A DNA stretch of 64,000 nucleotides. Origin: Pedobacter terrae (GTDB lineage Bacteria > Bacteroidota > Bacteroidia > Sphingobacteriales > Sphingobacteriaceae). A program made the translations under genes and the position numbers. How positions within the stretch are numbered: the stretch's first letter is position 1; the number at the start of each line of letters is the position of its first letter. Location: NCBI RefSeq assembly GCF_900100705.1, contig NZ_FNCH01000001.1:62001-126000 (forward strand), in the 5' to 3' direction. This document shows positions 1-7,885 of this stretch, piece by piece. The notes beneath the pieces are model-generated. The model worked only from the letters and a program-made list of their open reading frames with translations. It had not been told where the DNA came from and ran no database searches.

Positions 1-1
1 G

Positions 2-1162
2 CAGACCAGCAATACGGGCAACCAAGCCTTATATGCTACCCCAGGTTTATTGGATGGTTTCGGCATTAAAACCAACTCTACCATTAAATCGTTAAGTGCA
101 GCTGTTTTTGCTCAGGTTGATTGGGAAGTGTTGAAAAACCTGCATGTATTACCGGGTTTAAGGTATACTTATGATAAAAAAGATGTAGATTATGATCGGG
201 TAACCTATGGCGGTTTGCAAACTACTGATGCGGCGTTATTAGCACTTAAAGCAGCTGTATATGCCAATCAGCAGTTCACCACAAAGGTAGATAACAACAA
301 TTTATCGGGTAACTTTACCGTTTCTTATCGTCCAAGCCATAATTTAAATGTTTACGGAACCTTTTCTACCGCTTACAAACCGGTGGGTGTTAATGTAGGT
401 GGTTTGCCAACTACCTCGACGGGAGCAGCCGATTTATCGGTAGCTGTTGTTAAACCTGAATATGTTCAGCATTATGAGTTGGGTGCTAAAACAAAGCCGG
501 TGAAAGGGGCCATTGTAAATATCAGTTTGTTTAATACAGATATTAAAGATTACCAGACCAATGTGCAATCGCCACAACTGGGCGTAAACAGAGGTTATTT
601 GGCCAATGCTGAAAAAGTAAGGGTAAAAGGATTGGAAATAGACGGTACTTATCAGTTGGAGCGGTTTTTAACTTTAAATGCAGCTTTGGCCTATCTTGAC
701 GGTAAGTATGTGAAATTTACTAACGCGCCTCTTCCTTTAGAGGAAACCGGACATACCGAATTGATCAATGGCGTGGCTACGCAGGTGGCATTTAAAGATG
801 CATCGGGAGGCAGGTTACCCGGTATTTCCAAATGGAATATTTCGGGTGGTTCAGAGCTGAGTACTCCCGGAAATCTGGCAACAAGGGAGGGACGCTATTT
901 TATCGCAGGCGACGCCAGTTACCGTTCAGAATATTCTTCAAATCCCACACCCTCAAGCGTATTGATTGTTAAAGGTTATGCTTTATTTAACGCCAGGTTA
1001 GGATTCAAATCAGATAAGTTCTCTTTATTTGTTTGGAGCAGAAATATAACAAACAAAAATTACTATGAGCAATTACAGGCAGCAGCAGGAAATTCTGGTT
1101 TATACGCTGGCGTATTGGGCGATCCAAGAACTTACGGTGCAACCATCCGTTATGCATTCTAG
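2..1162 (+). CDS. TonB-dependent receptor, C-terminal part (5' end outside window)
   Basis: The reading frame is open from the first bases of the window, so the gene starts upstream and only about 386 residues of the C-terminal beta-barrel are visible. Alternating hydrophobic/polar strands, segments such as VYGTFSTAYKPVGVN and a terminal Tyr-Ala-Phe ending are typical of outer-membrane barrels inserted by BAM. The final strands (LFVWSRNITNKNYYEQ, then RTYGATIRYAF) resemble siderophore-type TonB receptors, which import iron chelates or other large solutes using TonB energy. The plug domain and substrate clues lie outside the window, so the ligand is unknown. A hairpin terminator follows. Confidence 0.85.
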   Translation, partial: QTSNTGNQALYATPGLLDGFGIKTNSTIKSLSAAVFAQVDWEVLKNLHVLPGLRYTYDKKDVDYDRVTYGGLQTTDAALLALKAAVYANQQFTTKVDNNNLSGNFTVSYRPSHNLNVYGTFSTAYKPVGVNVGGLPTTSTGAADLSVAVVKPEYVQHYELGAKTKPVKGAIVNISLFNTDIKDYQTNVQSPQLGVNRGYLANAEKVRVKGLEIDGTYQLERFLTLNAALAYLDGKYVKFTNAPLPLEETGHTELINGVATQVAFKDASGGRLPGISKWNISGGSELSTPGNLATREGRYFIAGDASYRSEYSSNPTPSSVLIVKGYALFNARLGFKSDKFSLFVWSRNITNKNYYEQLQAAAGNSGLYAGVLGDPRTYGATIRYAF

Positions 1163-1197
1163 TTATCTAATTTAATTTTTCTTTTTTATATTTGGTT

Positions 1198-1227
1198 AAA
1201 GGAGTGGTGTAATGCCGCTCCTTTTTT
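1198..1227 (+). terminator. Rho-independent terminator after the TonB receptor
   Basis: A 10-bp stem (AAAGGAGTGG / CCGCTCCTTT, one G-T pair) with a 7-nt loop is followed by a T run, 36 nt after the receptor stop codon. Confidence 0.7.
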
Positions 1228-1300
1228 ATTGGAACAAACAAATGCTTACCTTTAAGTGGTCAATATGGTTTTGAGAAGCAATGACAGTATTCCATGTTAA

Positions 1301-1361
1301 CGTCAGCCCCGCTTTCCGTTTCAAGTCCTCGCTGCGTGGGCTTTCTCTCCAATCAGGTTTA
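1301..1361. repeat. Dispersed intergenic repeat ending in ATCAGGTTTA
   Basis: This GC-richer block (CCCCGC..AAGTCCTCGCTGCG..GGGCTTTC..AATCAGGTTTA) resembles blocks at 7419-7483, 20784-20860, 21101-21161 and the first part of the 250-bp repeats at 33.7-36.2 kb. It is the only structured content of the 330-bp gap before the LOG gene. Function unknown. Confidence 0.5.
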
Positions 1362-1493
1362 TGTTGCAAAACCGCTAGTCCTTAGGCAAAAAAATAAGAC
1401 AACAACTTGTACGTAAGGTACTGCCAAAAGTTTGTGCAGAATAAAAATTTATAGAAAGCCTATAAAATCTTAACTTCGAAAAATTTTAATTCA

Positions 1494-2087
1494 ATGAATA
1501 AGCTAAATTCCGTTTGTGTATACTGCGGCTCAAACTTTAATGGCGATGCAACGCTACGTAATGCAATAAAGCAATTGGCAGAAACACTTGTAGAACAACA
1601 GATCAGATTGGTTTATGGAGGCGGAAGTGTTGGTGTGATGGGTTTGCTCGCTAACGATGTGCTGGAGTTGGGTGGTCTGGTTACCGGTGTAATTCCTCAG
1701 TTTTTAATGGATAAAGAAGTTGGCCACCAGGGTTTAACGGAAATGCTGGTTACCGAAAATATGCACCAGCGAAAACAAAAAATGGCCGATCTGAGCGATG
1801 GTTTTGTGATCCTACCTGGTGGCTTTGGTACATTAGAGGAGTTTTTCGAAGTATTAACCTGGCTGCAGCTCGGGTTGCACAATAAGCCGATCGGTGTATT
1901 AAATGTTGGTGGTTTTTACGATCCTTTATTCGCCCAAATGGATATGATGGTGCAAAGTAAATTTTTGAAACCGGCCAATCGCGATTTAGTATTCAATGAA
2001 GCAGATGCTGAAACTTTAATTAATAAAATGGATGATTTTTCGGCTATTCCAGACGAGGTTTGGTTCAGAGAAGGAAATTTGACTTAG
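1494..2087 (+). CDS. LOG family protein (TIGR00730, Rossmann fold nucleotide-binding)
   Basis: This 197-residue cytosolic protein carries the LOG signature: GGGSVGVMG at about 42-50, an MHQRK segment at 90-94 and PGGFGTLEE at 108-116. These residues form the nucleotide-monophosphate site of cytokinin riboside 5'-monophosphate phosphoribohydrolases, which release a free base from a nucleoside 5'-phosphate. In bacteria outside plant interactions the physiological substrate is often unclear, possibly AMP or related nucleotides. The length is normal for the family. The start ATG gives MNKLNSVCVYCGS, the usual beginning. The neighbouring MaoC gene is on the same strand 88 nt downstream with no obvious functional link. 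Confidence 0.88.
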   Translation: MNKLNSVCVYCGSNFNGDATLRNAIKQLAETLVEQQIRLVYGGGSVGVMGLLANDVLELGGLVTGVIPQFLMDKEVGHQGLTEMLVTENMHQRKQKMADLSDGFVILPGGFGTLEEFFEVLTWLQLGLHNKPIGVLNVGGFYDPLFAQMDMMVQSKFLKPANRDLVFNEADAETLINKMDDFSAIPDEVWFREGNLT

Positions 2088-2175
2088 GAGAAGTATCAAC
2101 TAGAAAGTATCAAGTAAGACTAAGAAATTATCAACCCGCCATACGCAAAACGCCTGGCGCCAAAAATATACACCA

Positions 2176-2637
2176 ATGCAAATTATTACCTCGCACGCAG
2201 AATTTGAACAATACCTGGGCAAAGAATTAGGTGTTTCTTCGTGGCATACCATTACACAAGAACAGATTAACAAATTTGCTGATGCCACATTAGATCATCA
2301 ATGGATCCATGTTGATGAAGAAAGAGCCCAAAATGAAGGCCCTTTTAAGGCAACTATAGCGCACGGTTATTTAACGCTTTCTTTAATCCCGTATCTTTGG
2401 AAAGAAATTGTTGATATTCAAAACCTGAAAATGGAGATCAACTACGGGATAGAAAGTTTAAGATTTGCACAAGCCGTAACGGTAAACAGTAAGGTGAGGT
2501 TAAAAGCAAAGCTGGCTTCTATTATTAATCTCCGTGGCGTAACTAAAGTTAATATGGCTATCGAAATGGAAATTGAAGATCAGAAAAAACCTGCATTTAG
2601 CGGAGAAGTGGTTTTCTTATATCATTTTGTAAACTAA
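2176..2637 (+). CDS. MaoC family (R)-specific enoyl-CoA hydratase-like dehydratase
   Basis: A 153-residue single hot-dog-domain protein. The hydratase-2 motif is visible: Asp40 and His45 in DHQWIHVD, then a Phe-x-x-x-IAHGYLTLS stretch at 57-69 supplying the oxyanion/substrate contacts. Members hydrate trans-2-enoyl-CoA to (R)-3-hydroxyacyl-CoA, or act as related dehydratases in fatty acid and acyl-CoA metabolism. The ATG at 2176 gives the usual family N-terminus. Acyl-CoA carboxylase lies 0.9 kb downstream on the same strand, a loose metabolic context only. Substrate chain length cannot be read from the sequence. Confidence 0.87.
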   Translation: MQIITSHAEFEQYLGKELGVSSWHTITQEQINKFADATLDHQWIHVDEERAQNEGPFKATIAHGYLTLSLIPYLWKEIVDIQNLKMEINYGIESLRFAQAVTVNSKVRLKAKLASIINLRGVTKVNMAIEMEIEDQKKPAFSGEVVFLYHFVN

Positions 2638-2695
2638 TTACTTACAATGTAGCGTATTGTTTATATTTAAGTTTAAATATAAAATAGATTCGCTC

Positions 2696-3228
2696 ATGAT
2701 CAAAAATAATAGCTTCTTAAGTTTTATTTTAGTTAGCCTGTTTATCCTTTCTTGCCAAACCAGGAAAGATCAGCATTTGGCAGCTGATTCATTTTTACCG
2801 ATGCAGATTGGTAATTTATGGTATATGAATGCGCAGTCCTATACCGAAATTCAGGACACAGTTCGAATTAATAATAAGCTTTTTTACACGTTTTATTCTT
2901 TGGTAGGTGGCGATGCGACAAGCACATTTTATTTAAGGATAGACGAAAATAATAAATTGATTGAGGGCTATCCCGATAGTCCTTTAGAAACATATACCAG
3001 AGCTGATTTTTCTGCAAAGCAGGGCGATAAGTTTTTCACCACGGGCAAAAAAGATGAAAATGATAACGAAGTGACTTGGTTCAAAAATCAGATGATGAAA
3101 TCACTTTTTCGTTTGATCCTGTTTATCATCCAAATTTAAAAGGCCATCCCACTCTGGTCAAATATATAAGAGGTAAAGGCTGGGCAGAGAAATATCAAAA
3201 GATAAAGATTGATGGAGTGATTTATTAA
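2696..3228 (+). pseudogene. Small lipoprotein gene interrupted by a one-base frameshift
   Basis: From the ATG at 2696 the product begins MIKNNSFLSFILVSLFILSC, a lipoprotein signal peptide with lipobox Ser-Cys. As read, translation stops at 3139 with an atypical hydrophobic tail. In the next frame the sequence continues with a soluble coding-like stretch (SDDEITFSFDPVYHPNLKG, later YIRGKGWAEKYQKI) to a stop at 3226-3228. The two frames join cleanly if the A run at 3083-3087 had six instead of five A residues, giving WFKKSDDEIT. The intact product would be about 177 residues. I do not recognise the family. The shift may be a real mutation or a homopolymer assembly error. Confidence 0.6.
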
Positions 3229-3497
3229 TTAAATGATTGACCACAGAGATCACGTAGTTTTACATAGAGTGGTGCCGGGTCATAATAGTTTTTTTCATGC
3301 TTAGTGTCTTTTTCTATCAAGCTCTGTGGTTAAAACTTAGCGTTTAAATTGAAGCATATACCGCTCTTTGCGCTCTGTGCTTTTTCTTTGTGATCTCTGT
3401 GTTTAAAAATCTAGCGCACTTGCGGTTAAACCAGTTGGTAGACCAGAAACCATTTTGGTCAATACTGTTTTTCTAAAATTAAATTTAAATTGCCTCC
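3229..3497. other. Intergenic region with CCACAGAG / CTCTGTG-type repeats
   Basis: There is no gene here. The strand-alternating words ACCACAGAGATCAC (from 3239), AAGCTCTGTGGTTAAAAC (from 3331) and TGTGATCTCTGTGTTTAAA (from 3389) are inverted relative to one another and could fold. Similar words occur at 7697-7720 and 62289-62356. No promoter was confidently assigned. Confidence 0.45.
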
Positions 3498-5126
3498 ATG
3501 AATATCGAATTCAATAAAAACGAGGATGTAAACAAGCAGTTGGTTTACGAACTGAAAACCAGACTCAAAAAAATATACCTGGGTGGTGGCGAAAAAAATG
3601 CGGCAAAACAAAAGGAAAAAGGTAAGCTGCTGGCCCGTGAGCGGATTGAATATTTAATTGATAAAGATTCTGATTTTTTAGAGGTTGGCGCCTTTACCGC
3701 CGATGGCATGTACGCTGAGCAAGGCGGATGTCCTTCGGCCGGGGTGGTTTGTGGTATTGGTTATGTGAGCGGCCGGCAATGTATGATTGTGGCTAACGAT
3801 GCAACCGTAAAAGCAGGCGCCTGGTTCCCTATGACAGCCAAAAAGAATCTTCGTGCGCAAGAAATTGCCATGGAAAACCGTCTGCCGGTAATTTACCTGG
3901 TTGATAGTGCTGGTGTTTATCTGCCCATGCAAGACGAAATTTTTCCGGATAAAGAACATTTTGGTAGAATGTTCCGAAATAATGCCATTATGTCGTCAGA
4001 AGGAATTGTACAAATTTCGGCTATTATGGGTGCTTGTGTTGCAGGCGGTGCCTATTTACCCATTATGAGCGATGAAGCTATGATTGTGGATAAAACCGGT
4101 TCTGTGTTTTTAGCAGGGTCTTATCTGGTTAAATCGGCGATAGGAGAGGAAATAGATAATGAAACCTTAGGTGGAGCAACTACGCATTGCGAAATTTCGG
4201 GTGTTACCGATTATAAACATCCTAACGATCAGGCCTGTTTAGATAGCATCAAAAATATTATGAGTATGCTGGGCGCTCCTCAAAATGCAGGTTTCGATCG
4301 GATTAAGCCTGTTAAACCAAAAGAAAAAGAAGAGGAACTGTACGGCATTTTTCCTGAAAGCAGGGATAAACCTTATGAAATGATGGATATTATTAACCGT
4401 TTGGTTGATGGATCCGAATTTGAAGAATATAAAAAAGGCTATGGGCAAAGTATTGTTTGTGGTTTAGGCCGTATTGATGGTTGGGCCGTAGGTATTGTGG
4501 CCAATCAACGTAAAGTGGTGAAATCGAAAAAAGGGGAAATGCAGTTTGGCGGGGTAATTTATTCGGATAGTGCCGATAAGGCAAGCCGTTTTATCATGAA
4601 TTGCAATCAGAAAAAAATTCCATTGGTTTTTCTACAGGATGTGACCGGTTTTATGGTCGGCAGCCGATCCGAACATGGTGGTATCATTAAAGACGGGGCC
4701 AAAATGGTTAACGCCGTTGCCAATTCTGTAGTGCCTAAATTTACAATCGTGTTAGGTAATTCTTATGGTGCCGGTAATTACGCCATGTGCGGTAAGGCCT
4801 ACGATCCGCGTTTAATTTACGCCTGGCCTACAGCAAAAATCGCGGTTATGGGTGGCTCACAGGCAGCTAAAACGCTGTTGCAAATCCAGGAAGCATCTTT
4901 AAAAGCTAAAGGCGAAGTAATTACCCCTGAAAAACAGGCTGAACTATTGAAAGAAATTACCGATAAATACGATAGCCAAACCACCCCATATTATGCTGCT
5001 TCACGACTTTGGGTCGATGGTATTATCGATCCACTCGAAACCAGAAAGGTAATTTCAATGGGAATTGAGGCAGCCAATCAATCGCCGATTACGAAAAAGT
5101 TTAGTGTTGGGGTAATACAGACTTAA
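3498..5126 (+). CDS. Acyl-CoA carboxylase beta subunit (carboxyltransferase; methylcrotonyl/propionyl-CoA carboxylase type)
   Basis: This 542-residue protein has the two crotonase-like lobes of biotin-dependent carboxyltransferases. The N-terminal lobe has LARERIEYLIDKDS near residue 45 and GACVAGGAYLPIMSDEA near 178-194. The C-terminal lobe has the carboxybiotin loop VTGFMVGSRSEHGGI and NSYGAGNYAMCG. It transfers CO2 from carboxybiotin to an acyl-CoA. The GGAYLP loop and overall length fit methylcrotonyl-CoA carboxylase (leucine breakdown) better than ACC, but propionyl- or geranyl-CoA substrates cannot be excluded. The alpha subunit (biotin carboxylase/BCCP) is not in the window, so the partner is encoded elsewhere. 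Confidence 0.9.
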   Translation: MNIEFNKNEDVNKQLVYELKTRLKKIYLGGGEKNAAKQKEKGKLLARERIEYLIDKDSDFLEVGAFTADGMYAEQGGCPSAGVVCGIGYVSGRQCMIVANDATVKAGAWFPMTAKKNLRAQEIAMENRLPVIYLVDSAGVYLPMQDEIFPDKEHFGRMFRNNAIMSSEGIVQISAIMGACVAGGAYLPIMSDEAMIVDKTGSVFLAGSYLVKSAIGEEIDNETLGGATTHCEISGVTDYKHPNDQACLDSIKNIMSMLGAPQNAGFDRIKPVKPKEKEEELYGIFPESRDKPYEMMDIINRLVDGSEFEEYKKGYGQSIVCGLGRIDGWAVGIVANQRKVVKSKKGEMQFGGVIYSDSADKASRFIMNCNQKKIPLVFLQDVTGFMVGSRSEHGGIIKDGAKMVNAVANSVVPKFTIVLGNSYGAGNYAMCGKAYDPRLIYAWPTAKIAVMGGSQAAKTLLQIQEASLKAKGEVITPEKQAELLKEITDKYDSQTTPYYAASRLWVDGIIDPLETRKVISMGIEAANQSPITKKFSVGVIQT

Positions 5127-5200
5127 AATCTGATAAACTTCTTTGAAGATGATATCATTAAGGTGAATCAATGCTAAATGTAGGATAAGAATATTATTAG

Positions 5201-5208
5201 TATCTTTG
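5201..5208 (+). promoter_or_regulatory. Bacteroidota -7 box (TATCTTTG)
   Basis: TATCTTTG matches the TAnnTTTG -7 consensus 14 nt before the kinase-like gene's ATG, implying a very short leader. No convincing TTTG -33 element is seen at the usual distance. Confidence 0.45.
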
Positions 5209-5222
5209 TACACACCATTTTA

Positions 5223-5867
5223 ATGAAGAATATTAAAAATGAATTACAGAATATCATTATTGGAGATGGATCAATTGGCTCAACAAGCCAACTCAAAAAA
5301 GTGCAAAATTTCCTTAGAAGAAATGAGAAAACAAGCCTCAGATCTAAAGAACAAAAGCATTTCAAAAGTGAAGAAAAAGTCAATCTGATTAACTTCGCAC
5401 TAACAGAGGATTTATTTTATTCGGCCGAAATTTCTGAAGATAAATTTATTAGTGCCGGAGCAGAGCAACGAGTTTATTATTATGATGATTTTCATGTAAT
5501 TAAAATTAACGATTCAATATTTTATGAATCTTGGTTTGATTACTTTAATAGTTTGCTTATTCATAATTATTTTTTTAAATCTTCAGCTTACGAATTATTA
5601 GGCTTTAAAGTTATTAACGAAATACTCTATGCCGTAATTAAGCAAGAATTTATTAAATCAACAGAAATTACTGATTTGACTGTTGTTAAACAGTTTTTAT
5701 CTTACAATTTATTCGAGAATAACAGAAATCATGACTATGTAAACCGCGATTTGGGTATTCTTTTAGAAGATTTACATGATGAAAACGTATTGTCAAAAGA
5801 TGGAATTTTATATTTTATTGATACTATATTTTATTTAACTCCCGAATTTTTTTCAGAAAACTATTAG
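5223..5867 (+). CDS. Polyvalent-protein-type kinase-like protein (Kinase-PolyVal-like)
   Basis: A 214-residue protein with a lysine-rich N-terminus (1-60) and a C-terminal region resembling the Ser/Thr/Tyr-kinase-like domain found in polyvalent proteins of phages and conjugative elements. The visible features are GAEQRVYYYDDFHVIKIND (about 79-97, with a possible ATP-lysine in VIKIN), an IKQEFIK hinge-like strand, a catalytic-loop-like LHDENVL (His185, Asp186, Asn188) and a metal-binding-like FIDTIF (Asp200). The gene is visibly more AT-rich than its neighbours and stands alone with its own -7 box, suggesting acquisition by transfer. No mobile-element genes adjoin. The target and role (possibly defence or toxin-like) are unknown, and the kinase call rests on motif recognition only. 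Confidence 0.6.
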   Translation: MKNIKNELQNIIIGDGSIGSTSQLKKVQNFLRRNEKTSLRSKEQKHFKSEEKVNLINFALTEDLFYSAEISEDKFISAGAEQRVYYYDDFHVIKINDSIFYESWFDYFNSLLIHNYFFKSSAYELLGFKVINEILYAVIKQEFIKSTEITDLTVVKQFLSYNLFENNRNHDYVNRDLGILLEDLHDENVLSKDGILYFIDTIFYLTPEFFSENY

Positions 5868-6058
5868 TTTAAAAACAGCGGTAATATTAGAAACATTAAT
5901 TGTTTCTTAAATTAAAATAGATGAAACATTAAGTCAGTAATAACTGACCACAGTATTTATACTATTTGAGCGCTTTTCGCCAAATGCGAAGCGCTTTGCG
6001 CTTGTTAATAAGTAAACTATGTTGACAAAGTGCGCTTGTTAACAATTATTTAAAGCAT

Positions 6059-6066
6059 TAAATTTG
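6059..6066 (+). promoter_or_regulatory. trxB -7 box (TAAATTTG)
   Basis: TAAATTTG matches TAnnTTTG, with a TTG at 6036-6038 placed 20 bp upstream as a plausible -33 element. It lies 35 nt before the trxB start. Confidence 0.5.
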
Positions 6067-6100
6067 CGCTACGATTAATGAATTTCAAACTTATTATATA

Positions 6101-7057
6101 ATGTCACAAGAAAACGAACACGTTCAGTGTTTAATTATAGGTTCAGGTCCTGCAGGTTATACTGCTGCAATTTATGCTGCCAGAGCTGATCTAAAACCAA
6201 TCATGTATACCGGTATGCAAGCTGGCGGACAGCTTACGCAAACTACAGATGTAGAAAATTTCCCTGGCTACCCGCAAGGAATTATGGGACCGGAAATGAT
6301 GGAAGATTTCCGTAAGCAAGCCGAACGTTTTGGCACCGATATCCGTTTTGGTTATGTAAGTTCTGTAGATTTCTCTTCAACACCACACAAAGTAGTGGTT
6401 GATGAAATTAAAACCATTACTGCTGATACTGTAATTATTGCAACTGGTGCCACTGCTAAATGGTTAGGTTTGCCAAGTGAGCAACAATACAATGGTTTTG
6501 GTGTTTCTGCCTGTGCCGTTTGCGATGGTTTCTTTTTCAAAGGTCAGGATGTGGCGATTGTAGGGGCCGGCGATACCGCTGCCGAAGAAGCAACTTACTT
6601 AGCCAAACTTTGTAAAACCGTGCATTTATTGGTTCGCCGTGATGAATTTAGAGCCTCTAAAGCGATGGTGAGCCGGGTATTGGCGACACCAAATATTATA
6701 GTTCATTACAATACCGAAACGCAGGAAATTTTAGGTAACGGTAAAAACGTAACTGCTGTTAAAGTTTTAAATAACAAAACAGGTGTAGAATCTGATATCG
6801 CCGTTGAAGGCTTCTTTGTAGCTATTGGTCATAAACCGAATACTGATATTTTTAAAGGACAGTTGGATATGGATGAAACCGGTTATTTAACTACCAAACC
6901 AGGTTCTACCTTGACCAATATTGAAGGTGTTTTTGCCTGTGGCGATGTGCAGGATATGTACTACAGACAGGCAGTAACTGCTGCGGGTTCTGGTTGTATG
7001 GCTGCGCTTGATGCCGAAAGGTATTTGGCCGCTAAAGAGCATCCTGTAGAAGCGTAA
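6101..7057 (+). CDS. trxB: Thioredoxin-disulfide reductase
   Basis: A 318-residue FAD/NADPH enzyme that reduces thioredoxin. The FAD Rossmann motif GSGPAGYTAAIYAAR starts at residue 15, the redox-active disulfide is C138-A-V-C141 (ACAVCDG), the NADPH Rossmann motif is GAGDTAAEEA at 155-164, and the closing FAD motif is GVFACGDVQD. Length and order are standard for the low-molecular-weight bacterial enzyme. No thioredoxin gene adjoins, and it appears monocistronic, with a -7 box upstream and a terminator downstream. The last residues are charged rather than the usual extension, which is unremarkable. Confidence 0.96.
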   Translation: MSQENEHVQCLIIGSGPAGYTAAIYAARADLKPIMYTGMQAGGQLTQTTDVENFPGYPQGIMGPEMMEDFRKQAERFGTDIRFGYVSSVDFSSTPHKVVVDEIKTITADTVIIATGATAKWLGLPSEQQYNGFGVSACAVCDGFFFKGQDVAIVGAGDTAAEEATYLAKLCKTVHLLVRRDEFRASKAMVSRVLATPNIIVHYNTETQEILGNGKNVTAVKVLNNKTGVESDIAVEGFFVAIGHKPNTDIFKGQLDMDETGYLTTKPGSTLTNIEGVFACGDVQDMYYRQAVTAAGSGCMAALDAERYLAAKEHPVEA

Positions 7058-7077
7058 AAATAATTTTAACATATTTT

Positions 7078-7113
7078 AAAAGAGAGAAATCAGCAATGGT
7101 TTCTCTTTTTTTG
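7078..7113 (+). terminator. trxB terminator
   Basis: A GAGAGAAA / TTTCTCTTTTTTT hairpin with a 10-nt loop and a T tract lies 20 nt after the trxB stop codon. Confidence 0.65.
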
Positions 7114-7140
7114 TATATGGATGTCATCCCGATCACGCCG

Positions 7141-7427
7141 ATCGTCATCTCAAGCGAAGTGCAACGTAGTCGAGAGATCTTTTAAAGTAAATCTTATTTT
7201 ATAATAACCTCCATTTTTTGTGGAAAGCAATTGCAGGAGTGCTTTTTAAAGTTGGTCTTGCTTTACATTTAGTCAACAGGCTTTGCAATCTAAACCTAAA
7301 ATAAAATCGTCATATCGAGCGAAGGGCAACGTAGTCGAGAGATCTATCAAAGTAAATCTTATTTTATAAATCCTCCGTTTTTTGGAAAGCAATTTCAGTA
7401 GTGCTTTTTAAAGTTCGTCCTGCTTTT
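7141..7427. repeat. Tandem pair of about 122-bp direct repeats
   Basis: Copy 1 (7141-7264) and copy 2 (7306-7427) share most positions. Both begin ATCGTCAT, contain GCAACGTAGTCGAGAGATCT and AAAGTAAATCTTATTTTATAA, and end in GTGCTTTTTAAAGTT. The start-to-start distance is 165 bp. The first third is a word (TCGAGCGAAG..GTAGTCGAGAGATCT) that is palindromic around CTCGA and often scattered through Bacteroidota intergenic DNA. Confidence 0.75.
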
Positions 7428-7483
7428 CATTACAAGTCCGCATTCGTACCTCGCTTGCGTGCTTTCCATTGCAATCAGGTTTA
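7419..7483. repeat. Dispersed repeat ending in ATCAGGTTTA
   Basis: The block CCTGCTTTTCATTACAAGTCC..CTCGCTTGCGTGC..GCAATCAGGTTTA directly follows the second tandem copy. It belongs to the same loose family as 1301-1361, 20784-20860 and 21101-21161. Confidence 0.5.
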
Positions 7484-7581
7484 AAAACACAGTTTTTTTC
7501 TGCTGCTATTAGCGGTTTAATAGCATAGTGCTCATGGTTTCTTCTACACATTGCAACCCCAAATAGTTTAACCAACCTCGC

Positions 7582-7644
7582 CACCTAAACCCGATCGGAG
7601 CGGGATGCCAATTTCCTTCAAATTGGCAGAAGCGGGAGCGGGAC
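7582..7644. other. Possible structured-RNA-like repeat element
   Basis: An element of the form CACCTAAACCCGATCGGAGCGG, then a perfect hairpin GCCAATTT-CCTTC-AAATTGGC, then AGAAGCGGGAGCGGGAC. A second element with the same flanks (CCTAGCCCCGGTTGGAGCG and AACGGGAGCGGAAC) lies at 20911-20994. Conserved flanks around a variable central hairpin suggest a structured RNA or a mobile repeat. A covariance search against Rfam Bacteroidota motifs would decide. The remaining sequence from 7484 to 7885 shows no gene. Confidence 0.4.
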
Positions 7645-7885
7645 TATCTTAACCCAAATGCTGCTGTACCTGATTTTCAAAAAAAATATCTGTGTTCATC
7701 TTTTTATCTGTGGTTAAAACAACCATAAAAAGTTGATATAAAAAAAAAATCTGCATATTTATCTGCGTTGCGTTCCCCAATCAAACGGTTGATCTGGATT
7801 GTAACAAGAATGTGGGATTCGTAATTTATCCATAATCTCTATCTTGGTTTAAATAATTAGTTTAAGCTATAAAATCAACACAAAA

